Shown here: one piece after another, positions 50,348 to 59,322 of the stretch | Layout: each line of letters begins with the position of its first letter | How positions within the stretch are numbered: the first letter of the stretch is position 1 | Source: Micromonospora siamensis | GTDB taxonomy: Bacteria; Actinomycetota; Actinomycetes; Mycobacteriales; Micromonosporaceae | DNA length: 64,000 nucleotides | Direction: 5' to 3' | NCBI RefSeq assembly: GCF_900090305.1 | Contig: NZ_LT607751.1 | Coordinates: 5,828,001-5,892,000 of the forward strand | Program-made: the position numbers and the translations under genes | The notes under the pieces: model-generated | The model's database searches: none | Seen by the model: the letters and a program-made list of their open reading frames with translations, nothing else | What the model was told of the DNA's origin: nothing

Positions 50348-50608
50348 ATGAGGTTCCTGATCGTTCGCACCGACATCCGCACCGCCGCCGACACCGAGAT
50401 CGCGGCAGCCTGGGCCGACGGCGGCCGGCTGCGCGACGAGCGGACCACCCCCGAGCCCCGCCGGCAGGTGGTGCACGCCGAGGACCGGGAGGCCGCCCTC
50501 GTGCTGGCCCGGGCGCTCGCCACGGTCGGCGCCGTCCGCTGCGGCCGGCAACGGGTCAAGGTGCTCGCCGTGGACGAATCCGCCGCCCGCCGGACCGGCG
50601 GCGGCTGA
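50348..50608 (+). CDS. hypothetical protein, 86 aa
   Basis: 86 residues from ATG 50348. Starts MRFLIVRTDIRTAADTEI, an exposed beta strand followed by helices; ends with an Arg/Gly tail. Charged, soluble, no Cys, no motif. Codon use is typical of the genome, which supports it being real. Divergent from nudC, 130 bp apart. Family not recognised. Confidence 0.55.
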   Translation: MRFLIVRTDIRTAADTEIAAAWADGGRLRDERTTPEPRRQVVHAEDREAALVLARALATVGAVRCGRQRVKVLAVDESAARRTGGG

Positions 50609-50738
50609 CCTCTCCGACGCCCGTCGTGGCCGGCCCGGCTCCCCCGCCGCGTTTCGCACCGGCCGCCCACGACGGCCCGTGTTCCCGGCCCGTGACCGTC
50701 GCGGCAACGGCGGTCCCGGGCCGGGACCGTGTCCGGGG

Positions 50739-51695
50739 TCAGTGCGTGGCGTCCAGCCAGCCGTCCAGCCACCGGTGGATCAGGAACAGGGCGATCGACG
50801 ACGGCGGCGGCAGCACCAGCAGGTTGTCGTCGACGACCACGTCCCGACCGGCGAGCGCCGCCCCGATCTCCCGCCGGGTGAACCAGCGGGCGTGCGCGAT
50901 CTCCACCGGATCGACCCGTACCGGCGCGTCGGCGTCGGCCCGGGCCAGGAAGCCCAGCATCAGCGAGCCCGGGAACGGCCAGGCCTGGCTGCCCGCGTAC
51001 GCGATGCGGTCGACCGCGACGCCGACCTCCTCGCGGACCTCGCGCAGCACGGCCGCCTCCGCCGACTCCCCCGGCTCGACGTAGCCGGCCAGGCAGGAGT
51101 AACGCCGCCGGCCCGGCTCGCTCGGCCAGGTCGCGTTGTTGCCGAGCAGGCAGCGTCCCTCCGGACCGGCCTGCCCGTCGTGCACCAGCACGATCATGGC
51201 CGGGTCGGTACGCGGCCAGGCCCGGCCACCGTCGGCGTCCACCCGGGACCAGCCGGCCTCGTCCACCTGCGTCGGCTGGCCGGACGTCGACGAGTAGCCG
51301 TGCCGCAGGTGCCAGTTGAGCAGGGCGAGCGCGGTGGTGAAGATGCCCGCGTCCCGGTCGGTCAGCAGGTGGCCGACCTCCCGCAGGTGCACCGCCCGGG
51401 CGCCCGGCAGCTCCGGCAGCGGCGCGTCCACCGCGAAGACCGGCACCCCGTCCGGCTCCACCCCCAGGAACATCGGCACCGAGCGGGGCACCCCGGGCAG
51501 ATCGCCGGAATCCAGCAGCACCAGCTCGGGTGGGGCCCCGACGCCGCGGACCAGCGCCCGGCCCTCGGCGGCCGAGTCCAGCACCAGCACCCGGGCCCCC
51601 TCCCAGGACTCGGCCAGCCACTGCGGGTCGGTACGCCGGTGCGCGGCCCGGTCCAGCGTGGACCGGGCCAGCGGCGGCGCCGACTCGCCGCTCAC
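50739..51695 (-). CDS. nudC: NudC-type NAD diphosphatase, zinc ribbon degenerate
   Basis: 318-residue Nudix enzyme that cleaves NADH/NAD+ and can de-cap NAD-RNA. The Nudix box reads GYVEPGESAEAAVLREVREEVG and the NudC-specific SQAWPFPGS follows (about 245-253). The four zinc-binding cysteines normally before the Nudix domain are absent (here HGYSSTSGQ and RVDADGGRAWPRTDP). GTG at 51695 overlaps the stop of the upstream M16 gene by 4 bp, so it is the last gene of that operon. Activity is likely but the zinc site is gone. Confidence 0.9.
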   Translation of the reverse strand: MSGESAPPLARSTLDRAAHRRTDPQWLAESWEGARVLVLDSAAEGRALVRGVGAPPELVLLDSGDLPGVPRSVPMFLGVEPDGVPVFAVDAPLPELPGARAVHLREVGHLLTDRDAGIFTTALALLNWHLRHGYSSTSGQPTQVDEAGWSRVDADGGRAWPRTDPAMIVLVHDGQAGPEGRCLLGNNATWPSEPGRRRYSCLAGYVEPGESAEAAVLREVREEVGVAVDRIAYAGSQAWPFPGSLMLGFLARADADAPVRVDPVEIAHARWFTRREIGAALAGRDVVVDDNLLVLPPPSSIALFLIHRWLDGWLDATH

Positions 51696-53023
51696 GAGCC
51701 GGCCGCCACCCGGTCGACGGGGGCGAGGGCGGCCAGCGGGCCGCCGATCCGCTCGGCGTCCCCGAGCACCACGGTCACCGCCTTCGCCGGCGCGAGGTAG
51801 CGGGCGGCCACCTCGGCGACGTCGCCCACGGTCGCCTTCGCCAGCCGGGCCGCGTGCTCGGCCAGGAAGTCCAGGCGCAGCCCGTTGCCCGCGTACGCGC
51901 TGGTCAGCGAGGCGAGCCCGGCCTGGGTGGACATCCCGAGCTGGAGCGTGCCGAGGGCGTACTGGCGGGCCTGCTCCAGCTCGTCCGGCTTCGGCGGCAG
52001 CGACGCCAGCCGGCCCAGCTCGTACGTGGTCTCCAGCAGCGCCGGGCCGGTCACCTCGGTGGCCACCTCGGCGGCGGCCACCAGCACCGACCCGGCCACC
52101 GAGTGCTCGACCGACGAGTGCGGGCCGTAGGTGTAGCCCTTGTCCTCGCGGATGTTCTCCACCCAGCGGGAGGAGAAGTAGCCGCCGAAGACCAAGTTGG
52201 CCAGTTGCAGGTCGGCGTGGTCGGGGTGGGTGCGCGGCACCGCCGGAAGGGCGATCCGCAGCGACGACTGCACCGAGCCGGGACGGTCCACCAGCAGCAG
52301 CGGCCCGGTCTCCAGCGGCGGCGCGGGCGGCAGCTCGGCGGTGTGCCCGGGGCCGGTCCAGCCGGCCAGGGCCGCCTCGGCCGCGTCCAGCGCCCGCTCC
52401 GGCTGCACGTCGCCGACCAGCACCAGCACCGCGCCGGTCGGGTGCACCCGTTCGGCATGCAGCTTGCGCAGCGCGGGGGCCCGCACCGCGCGGACCTGGT
52501 CGGGCTCCGGGGTCTGCACCGCGTACGGGTGGCGGCCGTAGATCCGCTTCAGCAGCGCCGTCCGGGCCAGGTGCGCGGGTTGGCTCTGGGCGACCTGGAT
52601 CCGGTCGACCAGCCGGTCCCGCTCGGTGCCGACCTCCTGCTCCGGATAGGTGGCGCCGGTCAGCACGTCGGCCAGGATCTCCAGCATCCGGTCCAGCCCG
52701 GTGACCAGGCCGGCCCCGGAGAGCATCAGCCGGTCCGGGTCGAGGCCGGCGGAGAGGCCACCGCCGACCTTCTGGAGCTCGGCGGCGATCTGCACCGCCG
52801 ACATGGTGGGGGTGCCGGAGAGCAGCGACTGGGCGAGCACCGCGCCGCGGGCCAGGTTCGCCTTGCCGAACGGCATCCAGAGCCGCAGCTCGACCAGGGG
52901 TACGGCGGGTCGGCGTACGACGATGACGGTGAGCCCGTTGGCCAGCGTCCGCTCGGCCTGCTTCGGGACCTTCAGCTTGCGGGTCGGGCCCAGCGGCGGA
53001 AGGGTGCGCGTACCTACCGTCAC
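51692..53023 (-). CDS. M16-family protein lacking the zinc motif
   Basis: 443 residues with both halves of the M16 (pitrilysin) fold, and the C-terminal-type features FSSRWVENIREDKGYTYG. The HxxEH zinc motif is missing: the place corresponding to it reads GAVLAQSLLSGT. Such proteins pair with an active M16 partner, which is the next gene upstream. GTG at 53023 overlaps the partner's stop (4 bp), and the nudC start overlaps this gene's stop. Arg and Tyr of the second half (REDKGYTYG) complement the active subunit in known heterodimers. Confidence 0.9.
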   Translation of the reverse strand: MTVGTRTLPPLGPTRKLKVPKQAERTLANGLTVIVVRRPAVPLVELRLWMPFGKANLARGAVLAQSLLSGTPTMSAVQIAAELQKVGGGLSAGLDPDRLMLSGAGLVTGLDRMLEILADVLTGATYPEQEVGTERDRLVDRIQVAQSQPAHLARTALLKRIYGRHPYAVQTPEPDQVRAVRAPALRKLHAERVHPTGAVLVLVGDVQPERALDAAEAALAGWTGPGHTAELPPAPPLETGPLLLVDRPGSVQSSLRIALPAVPRTHPDHADLQLANLVFGGYFSSRWVENIREDKGYTYGPHSSVEHSVAGSVLVAAAEVATEVTGPALLETTYELGRLASLPPKPDELEQARQYALGTLQLGMSTQAGLASLTSAYAGNGLRLDFLAEHAARLAKATVGDVAEVAARYLAPAKAVTVVLGDAERIGGPLAALAPVDRVAAGS

Positions 53024-54330
53024 TTGTTTCCTCCCGGGACGACCTCGACGGATGCGCGGCGCTCCGGCCGCAGGGTGGCGGCGGCGGCCCGGACCTGCTC
53101 GTCGGTGACCTCGCCGACCAACCGGGGCAGGTCGTTGAGCAGACCCGGCTCGCCGCGTTGCTGTTCGAGCACGGCCATCCGCAGCGCCCGGCCGAGCACC
53201 GCGTCGGTGTCCCGCAGCAGGTGGGTCGCCATCCGGGCCTGGGTACGCGCCAGCTCGCCCTCGGTGAGCCCGTCGGTGGCGAGCCGGTCCAGCTCCTCGT
53301 CCATGGTGCGCAGCACCTTGTCCACGTCGCCGCCGGGCGGCAGGTGCGCCTGGAGCAGCAGCGCGGTGGGGTCGCGCACGTCGAACGGGTCGCCCATGAA
53401 GCCGAGGTAGCCGCCCAGGCCGGTCACCGTCCGGTCCCGCTGGACCATCCGCTCGACCAGCCGGGACGCGTCGCCGTCGGTGAGCACCTCGGCGAGGACC
53501 ACGTACGGCAGGTAGCCGGCGAAGTCGGTGACCGGGTCGGGCACCCGCCACGCTCCGGCGACCGCCGGCAGTGGGGCCAGCGCGTCGGTGTACGAGGTGC
53601 GCCGTTCCCCGGTCAGGTCGGGCTCGGTGAAGTCCGGGCGGTCCGGCGCGGGCCGGGCCGGGACGTCGCCGAAGTGCCGCTCGATGAGCGTGGTCGCCTC
53701 GGCGACGTCGATGTCCCCGCTGACCGCGAGCACGGCGTTGCCGCAGGCGTAGTAGCGGCGGAAGAAGTCGGCCGCGTCGGAGACGGTCGCCGACTCCAGG
53801 TCGTCGAAGGAGCCGTAGCCGTCGTGCGCGTTGGGGAAGGTGTCGAACATGACCGGCGGCAGCTTCAGCCAGGGGAAGCCGCCGTACGGCCGGTTCAGCA
53901 CGTTGACCCGGATCTCCTCCTTGACCACGTCGACCTGGTTGCGGAGGTTCTCCTCGGTGAGCTTCGGTCCGCGCATCCGGTCGGCCTCGAGGAAGAGGGC
54001 CCGTTCCAGGGCGTTGCTCGGCAGCGTCTCGAAGTAGTCGGTGTAGTCCAGGTGGGTGGAGCCGTTGAAGGTGCCGCCGGCGCCCTGGACGTGCCGGAAG
54101 TGGGCCAGCTTCTCCAGGTTCTCCGAGCCCTGGAACATCAGGTGCTCGAAGAGGTGCGCGAAGCCGGTGCGCCCCTCCGGCTCGGAGCGGATGCCGACGT
54201 CGTAGACCACCGCCACCCCGATCACCGGGGCGCTGCGGTCCGGGGTGAGGACGACCCGCAGGCCGTTGTCGAGGGTGAACCGCTCGACCGGGTACTTCGT
54301 CGCTGGAATTCTCGTTCTCCGAGCCGCCAC
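53020..54330 (-). CDS. M16-family zinc peptidase, catalytic subunit
   Basis: 436 residues. Inverted zinc motif HLFEH at 59-63 with a downstream acidic ligand in the segment VVKEEIRVN. This is the likely active half of an M16B heterodimer with the gene just downstream. GTG at 54330. The enzyme would cleave short or unfolded peptides in the cytoplasm; substrate unknown. Operon order: active M16, inactive M16, nudC, with 4-bp overlaps throughout. Confidence 0.92.
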   Translation of the reverse strand: MAARRTRIPATKYPVERFTLDNGLRVVLTPDRSAPVIGVAVVYDVGIRSEPEGRTGFAHLFEHLMFQGSENLEKLAHFRHVQGAGGTFNGSTHLDYTDYFETLPSNALERALFLEADRMRGPKLTEENLRNQVDVVKEEIRVNVLNRPYGGFPWLKLPPVMFDTFPNAHDGYGSFDDLESATVSDAADFFRRYYACGNAVLAVSGDIDVAEATTLIERHFGDVPARPAPDRPDFTEPDLTGERRTSYTDALAPLPAVAGAWRVPDPVTDFAGYLPYVVLAEVLTDGDASRLVERMVQRDRTVTGLGGYLGFMGDPFDVRDPTALLLQAHLPPGGDVDKVLRTMDEELDRLATDGLTEGELARTQARMATHLLRDTDAVLGRALRMAVLEQQRGEPGLLNDLPRLVGEVTDEQVRAAAATLRPERRASVEVVPGGNK

Positions 54331-54507
54331 GGCTCGACCCTAGCGCGTCGGCACCCGGCGTACCGCCGTCCCGCCCGCCGGCCGTACCGGGTCGGCTTGA
54401 GCACCCCCGACTTCACCTATTGGGCCGATGGGAATTGCCGACAATTTCGGGACACCCGGTCTCACCATCCGGTCGGTTCTTGACGCCGGCCACAGCCTGC
54501 CCCACTC

Positions 54508-54528
54508 TTCCTACCAACTAAGTAGGAA
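54508..54528. promoter_or_regulatory. inverted repeat upstream of sulfonate-type ABC operon
   Basis: TTCCTAC (54508-54514) and GTAGGAA (54522-54528), 7-base spacer, 20 bases before the SBP start codon. A good candidate operator for the adjacent (now broken) Rrf2-type regulator or a paralogue. Confidence 0.5.
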
Positions 54529-54548
54529 TACTGCGGATTGGATCGACG

Positions 54549-55607
54549 ATGAGACGGCTCCCCTTCCGTCGGCTGGTCTCCCTGGCCACCCTCGCCGTGG
54601 TGAGCGCGGCCACCCTCGGCACCACGGCCGGCTGCGGCGAGGACGACGCGAGCGGCGACTCCGGGCCGGTGACGCTGCGGCTCGGCTACTTCCCCAACAT
54701 CACCCACGCGCCCGCCGTCGTCGGCGTCGAGAAGGGCATCTTCGCCGACAAGCTCGGCAGCGGGGTCAAGCTTTCGACCAAGACCTTCAACGCCGGCCCG
54801 GCTGCCATCGAGGCGATCTTCTCCGGGGCGCTCGACGCGACGTACATCGGTCCGAACCCGACGGTGAACGCCTTCTCCAAGTCCAAGGGCGAGGCCGTCC
54901 GGGTCGTCTCCGGCGCCGCCTCCGGCGGCGTCGCGCTGGTGGTCAAGCCCGAGATCACCTCGGTGGAACAGCTGCGCGGCAGGAAGATCGCCACCCCGCA
55001 GCTGGGCAACACCCAGGACGTGGCGCTGCGCTACTTCCTCAAGGAGAAGGGCCTGACCACCACCAAGGAGGGCGGCGGCGACGTCAAGGTGGTCCCCCAG
55101 GAGAACTCGCAGACCGTCGAGACCTTCGGAAGCGGCGCGATCGACGGCGCCTGGGTGCCGGAACCGTTCGCCTCCCGGCTGGTCAACGCCGGCGGCAAGG
55201 TACTGGTCGACGAGCGCGACCTGTGGCCGGACAGGAAGTTCGTCATCACCAACCTGATCGTCTCCACCAGGTTCCTCAAGGCCCACCCCGACGTGGTCAA
55301 GAAGCTGGTCGAGGGGCAGGTGGCGGCGAACGAGTTCGTCAACACCAAGCCGGACGAGTCCCAGCAGGCCATCTCCGACCACATCGGCAAGATCACCGGC
55401 AAGCCGCTGGACGTGAAGCTGATCAAGCAGGCGTGGCCGACGCTGGAGTTCACCAACGACCCGATCGCCTCCTCGCTCAAGACCGGCCTCGACCACGCGG
55501 TCGCCGTCCAGCTCACCGAGCCGGTCGACCTGAACGGTCTCTACGACCTGTCGTACCTCGACGACGTGCTCAAGGCCCAGGGCAAGCCCGGAGTCACCCA
55601 GCCATGA
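54549..55607 (+). CDS. ABC substrate-binding lipoprotein, sulfonate/nitrate type
   Basis: 352-residue periplasmic-binding-like protein of the NMT1/SsuA-type family. Signal peptide RRLPFRRLVSLATLAVVS with lipobox TAGC (Cys29), so it is anchored outside. The ligand region has GYFPNITHAPAVVG near 47 and AIFSGALDATYIGPNP, usual for sulfonate, nitrate or thiamine-precursor uptake. ATG at 54549. Stop codon overlaps the ATPase start (ATGA). Ligand class unresolved. Confidence 0.9.
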   Translation: MRRLPFRRLVSLATLAVVSAATLGTTAGCGEDDASGDSGPVTLRLGYFPNITHAPAVVGVEKGIFADKLGSGVKLSTKTFNAGPAAIEAIFSGALDATYIGPNPTVNAFSKSKGEAVRVVSGAASGGVALVVKPEITSVEQLRGRKIATPQLGNTQDVALRYFLKEKGLTTTKEGGGDVKVVPQENSQTVETFGSGAIDGAWVPEPFASRLVNAGGKVLVDERDLWPDRKFVITNLIVSTRFLKAHPDVVKKLVEGQVAANEFVNTKPDESQQAISDHIGKITGKPLDVKLIKQAWPTLEFTNDPIASSLKTGLDHAVAVQLTEPVDLNGLYDLSYLDDVLKAQGKPGVTQP

Positions 55608-56383
55608 CGTCGACCACGACGACCCCGCGCAGCGCGACCGGCCAGGTCGCGCTGCGCGGCGTGACCAAGGTGTACGGACGCGGCGAGAACGCCGTACTCG
55701 CCCTGGACGGGGTCTCCCTGGACGTGGCGCCCGGCGAGTTCGTCTGTCTGGTCGGCGCCTCAGGCTGCGGCAAGAGCACCCTGCTGAACCTGGTCGCCGG
55801 CCTGGACCGGGCCAGCGGCGGGCAGATCGACGCCGGCGAGGGGGTCAACCCCGGGCTGATGTTCCAGGAGTCCGCGCTCTTCCCCTGGCTCACCGTCGAG
55901 GGCAACGTCGAGGTGCCGCTCAAGCTGCGCGGCCTGCCCCGCGCCGAACGCCGCGAGCGGGTCGCCGAACTGCTGCGTACGGTGCACCTGGCCGACTTCG
56001 GTCGCAAGCGCCCGCACGAGCTCTCCGGCGGCATGCGGCAACGGGTGGCGCTGGCCCGCACCCTCGCCCTGGACACCCCGGTGCTGCTGATGGACGAGCC
56101 GTTCGGCGCGCTCGACGCGATGACCCGGGACATCCTCCACGACGAGCTGGAACGGATCTGGTCCGAGCGGCGGCTCACCGTGCTCTTCGTGACCCACAAC
56201 GTCCGCGAGGCGGCCCGGCTCGCCGACCGGATCATCCTGCTCAGCAGCCGGCCCGGCCGGATCATCTACTCCACCGAGGTCGCCGTGCCCCGGCCCCGGC
56301 GCATCGACTCCCCGGAGATCGCCGCGATCGCCGCCGAGGTCACCGACCGGCTCCGTACGGAGGTGGGCCGCCATGGCCAGTGA
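55604..56383 (+). CDS. ABC ATPase, sulfonate/nitrate type
   Basis: 259 residues. Walker A GASGCGKST, Q-loop MFQES, signature LSGGMRQR, Walker B VLLMDEPFGALD, switch His in VTHN: a complete ABC ATPase. Close to SsuB/TauB/NrtD. Starts four bases inside the SBP gene and overlaps the permease start by 11 bp. Confidence 0.95.
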   Translation: MTSTTTTPRSATGQVALRGVTKVYGRGENAVLALDGVSLDVAPGEFVCLVGASGCGKSTLLNLVAGLDRASGGQIDAGEGVNPGLMFQESALFPWLTVEGNVEVPLKLRGLPRAERRERVAELLRTVHLADFGRKRPHELSGGMRQRVALARTLALDTPVLLMDEPFGALDAMTRDILHDELERIWSERRLTVLFVTHNVREAARLADRIILLSSRPGRIIYSTEVAVPRPRRIDSPEIAAIAAEVTDRLRTEVGRHGQ

Positions 56384-57257
56384 CACCCTGACCAGCACGT
56401 CGACCAGCGACGCCGAGATCAGCGGACTGGACGCGCTGGAGATCGCCGGCCGGGAGAAGGAGACCTCCCGGGCGGCCCGCATCTGGGCCGGCACCTGGCC
56501 GAAGCTGGCCGCGCTGGCGATCGTCATCGGCATCTGGCAGGTCGCGTTCTGGTCCGGGTGGAAGGACCCGTGGGCGCTGCCCGCCCCCGGCACGGTCTTC
56601 GCCGACCTGTGGGACTACCTGTTCACCTCCGCCCTGTGGGAGGGACTGGCCAACACCGGCCGGCGGGCCGTGGTCGGCTTCGCCGTCGCCGTCGCGGTCG
56701 GCCTGCTGCTCGGGCTCGGCGTCGCCCGGGTCCGGGTGCTCCGGGCCGCCCTCGGCTCGATGATCACCGCGCTGCAGACCATGCCGTCGATCGCCTGGTT
56801 CCCGCTGGCCATCGTCCTCTTCCAGCTCACCGAGCAGGCGATCTTCTTCGTGGTGGTGCTCGGCGCGGCGCCGTCGGTGGCCAACGGGGTCATCCACGGC
56901 GTGGACTACGTGCCGCCGCTGCTGATCCGCGCCGGCCGCAACGTCGGCGCCCGCGGACTCAACCTCTACCGGTACGTCATCGCGCCCGCCGCGCTGCCGG
57001 CCATCGTGGCCGGGCTCAAGCAGGGCTGGGCGTTCGCCTGGCGCAGCCTGATGGCCGGCGAGTTGCTGGTGGTGATCGCCGAGAAGACCTCCATCGGCGC
57101 CCAGCTCACCTACGCCCGGGACTTCTCCGACGCGCCCCGGCTGATGGCCATCATGATCGTCATTCTGGTGGTCGGCCTGCTGGTAGACGCGGCGTTCGGC
57201 GCCGCCGACAAGGCGATCCGGCGCCGGTGGGGCGTACTCGACCAGGCCGGCAACTGA
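56373..57257 (+). CDS. ABC permease, sulfonate/nitrate type
   Basis: 294-residue inner-membrane permease with six segments. The EAA loop is visible (VGARGLNLYRYVIAPAALPAI), and the Gly-rich helix GFAVAVAVGLLLGLG. Long hydrophilic N-terminus. The third gene of the SBP-ATPase-permease operon, with its start inside the ATPase gene. Confidence 0.94.
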   Translation: MASDTLTSTSTSDAEISGLDALEIAGREKETSRAARIWAGTWPKLAALAIVIGIWQVAFWSGWKDPWALPAPGTVFADLWDYLFTSALWEGLANTGRRAVVGFAVAVAVGLLLGLGVARVRVLRAALGSMITALQTMPSIAWFPLAIVLFQLTEQAIFFVVVLGAAPSVANGVIHGVDYVPPLLIRAGRNVGARGLNLYRYVIAPAALPAIVAGLKQGWAFAWRSLMAGELLVVIAEKTSIGAQLTYARDFSDAPRLMAIMIVILVVGLLVDAAFGAADKAIRRRWGVLDQAGN

Positions 57258-57261
57258 GCCC

Positions 57262-57419
57262 GTGTAGGTCTCCGCGCGCAGCGACCACGCCGTCCGGGCC
57301 ATGCTCGCCGTCGCCGACGCCGGGGGCGAGCCCGGCCGGCCCCGCTCCGGCGGCGAGCTGGTCAAGGCGCCACCCTGACCGACCTGCTGGTCGACCGGGA
57401 ACGGGTCAGCCCGTCGTAG
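57262..57419 (+). pseudogene. Rrf2-family regulator remnant
   Basis: Right after the permease stop, GTG is followed by an in-frame TAG and then VSARSDHAVRAMLAVADAGG, the start of an Rrf2 wHTH protein (compare the usual VSARADYALRALLALA). Twelve or so residues later the frame ends and in another frame ATLTDLLVDRERVSPS, resembling an Rrf2 C-terminus, runs to a TAG at 57417. About 100 central residues including most of the wHTH are deleted. So a nonsense codon, a deletion and a frameshift are all present. Confidence 0.7.
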
Positions 57420-57606
57420 TGCCGGCGGGTGGGGTGGGCGGGGTGCCGGGCAGGTGCAGCCCCACCACCCCGGCCGGGGCGGTCACCCCCGGGGTCGGGT
57501 GCCACGGCGCGAACGCGGCGACCATGGCGAGCAGCAACCCCGCTCCGGCGAGCGCCAGCACCACCAGCAGCTCGCGTACCGCCCCCGAGCCGGCGTCGCC
57601 CGCCAT
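57406..57606 (-). CDS. small single-pass membrane protein
   Basis: 66 residues: short N-terminal cytoplasmic part (MAGDAGSGAVREL), one membrane helix about 14-35 (LLVVLALAGAGLLLAMVAAFAPW), and a Pro/Gly/Thr-rich outer tail ending [22 protein letters not shown] precedes ATG 57606. It overlaps the regulator remnant by 14 bp. Family not recognised. Confidence 0.55.
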   Translation of the reverse strand: MAGDAGSGAVRELLVVLALAGAGLLLAMVAAFAPWHPTPGVTAPAGVVGLHLPGTPPTPPAGTTTG

Positions 57607-57738
57607 GGTCACCCCTCCCGCGTCCGGTCGCACCCCCGACCGCAAGCCTGGCCCCGGCCCGCCCCCGAGCACAGTCGCCGATCGGACCCAATCGGGCCGG
57701 TTAACCGACTCGTGACCTGACTCGTGACCCCGAAATGG

Positions 57739-57784
57739 CGCAGCGGCCGGGCGACCACCGTGGCGGTGGCGCCCGGCCGCTGCG
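57739..57784 (-). terminator. large hairpin after DEAD helicase gene
   Basis: 22-base left and 21-base right arms, paired with one bulge/mismatch around TGG, 14 bases after the helicase stop. Confidence 0.7.
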
Positions 57785-57797
57785 GCCGGAAGGAGGA

Positions 57798-59102
57798 TCA
57801 GACGGTACGCGGGCGGCGCGGCCGCCGGGACCGGCCCGACGTGCGGTGCGCGGACCGGCCGCCCTCGCCACCGGCGGTACGCGGGCGCGCGGCCGGCGCC
57901 GGCTGCGGGGCGACGATGGTCACCGGCACCCCGGACGGCTCCCGGGCCCCGGTGACCCGGGACAGCGCCGCGTCGCCGAGCCGCACCTGGGTCGACTGCG
58001 GCTTGATGCCGGCCACGCTCATCAGCCGGGACACGTCCCGGCGCTGCTCGGGCAGGACCAGGGTGACCACGGTGCCGGACTCCCCCGCCCGGGCGGTGCG
58101 CCCACCCCGGTGCAGGTAGTCCTTCGCCTCGGTCGGCGGGTCCACGTTGACCACCATGTCGAGGCCGTCGACGTGGATGCCCCGGGCGGCCACGTCGGTG
58201 GCGACCAGGGCGGTCACCTGCCCGGTGCGGAACTGCTCCAGGATCCGGGTGCGCTGCGGCTGGGACTTGCCGCCGTGCAGGGCCGCGGCGCGTACCCCCT
58301 TGGAGAGCAACTGACGGGCGAGCCGGTCGGCGCGGTGCTTCGTACCCATGAACAGGATGGTGCGGCCCTCGCGGGCGGCGATCTGGGTGAGCGCGGCCGG
58401 CTTGTCGGCCGCGTCGACGTGCAGCACGTGGTGGGTCATCGCGGTGACCGTGGCGGTGCCCGGGTCCACCGAGTGCGACACCGGGTTGCTCAGGAAGCGG
58501 CGGACCAGCCGGTCCACGCCGCCGTCCAGGGTCGCCGAGAAGAGCATCCGCTGCCCGTCCGGGGCGACCTGCTCCAGCAGCTTGGTGACCTGCGGCAGGA
58601 AGCCCATGTCGGCCATCTGGTCGGCCTCGTCGAGCACGGTGATCGCGACCTCGCCGAGCCGCACGTCACCCCGGTTGATCAGGTCGTGCAGCCGGCCGGG
58701 GGTGGCCACGACCACCTCGGCGCCGGCCCGCAGCGCGTCCGCCTGCCGCTGCAGCGACAGGCCGCCGACGACGGTGGCGCAGCGCAGCCCGAGGGCCTTC
58801 GCGTACGGGGCGAGAGCGGTGGTGACCTGCTGGGCCAGCTCCCGGGTCGGCACCAGCACCAGGGCCAGCGGGCGGCCCGGGCGGGCCCGACGGCCGGCGG
58901 TACGCGACAGCAGCGGCAGCCCGAAGGCGAGCGTCTTGCCGGAGCCGGTCCGGCCCCGGCCGAGAACGTCGCGGCCGGCCAGCGAGTCGGGCAGGGTCGC
59001 CGCCTGGATCGGGAACGGCTCGGTGATGCCCTGCGCGGTCAGCTCGCTGACCAGCGCCGGCGCCAGACCGGTCGCGGCGAAGCTGGGAATGGTCATGGTC
59101 AT
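57798..59102 (-). CDS. DEAD-box RNA helicase
   Basis: 434 residues. Q motif FPIQAATLPDSL, Walker A GRTGSGKT, PTRELAQQ, TPGRLHDL, DEAD box VLDEADQM, SAT in FSATLDGG, and HRGGRTARAG of motif VI. The tail is Arg/Ser/Pro-rich and probably binds RNA. It lies downstream of the cold-shock protein on the same strand, consistent with cold-related RNA remodelling. ATG at 59102 or two codons later. Confidence 0.95.
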   Translation of the reverse strand: MTMTIPSFAATGLAPALVSELTAQGITEPFPIQAATLPDSLAGRDVLGRGRTGSGKTLAFGLPLLSRTAGRRARPGRPLALVLVPTRELAQQVTTALAPYAKALGLRCATVVGGLSLQRQADALRAGAEVVVATPGRLHDLINRGDVRLGEVAITVLDEADQMADMGFLPQVTKLLEQVAPDGQRMLFSATLDGGVDRLVRRFLSNPVSHSVDPGTATVTAMTHHVLHVDAADKPAALTQIAAREGRTILFMGTKHRADRLARQLLSKGVRAAALHGGKSQPQRTRILEQFRTGQVTALVATDVAARGIHVDGLDMVVNVDPPTEAKDYLHRGGRTARAGESGTVVTLVLPEQRRDVSRLMSVAGIKPQSTQVRLGDAALSRVTGAREPSGVPVTIVAPQPAPAARPRTAGGEGGRSAHRTSGRSRRPRRPRTV

Positions 59103-59212
59103 GCGAAATGCCTTCCTCGACGCGGCACGTGTCGAGGGAGGCGCCGTGAGGGCGCTGTCGACCGGCGGAGACGTCCGCCGGGACTCACAAGCACGAACCG
59201 AAAGGGTACGGG

Positions 59213-59269
59213 CCGGTCCGCCGCAGCACGCCGCGTCCCGCCGGAGCGGGGGGCGGCGCGGCGGACCGG
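59213..59269 (-). terminator. hairpin between cold-shock gene and DEAD helicase
   Basis: 12-bp arms (59213-59224, 59258-59269) with internal GC structure; likely end of the cold-shock transcript. Confidence 0.6.
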
Positions 59270-59322
59270 TCCCGTCACCACGCCCGAAGGGGCGCGGAGG
59301 GTGTTACGGGGAGATCCGAAGA

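Noticed and set aside
54428..54548. Leader peptide ahead of the sulfonate-type ABC operon like that of sirA
   Set aside because: No RRHVD-type peptide or ribosome site was found; only the palindrome is supported.
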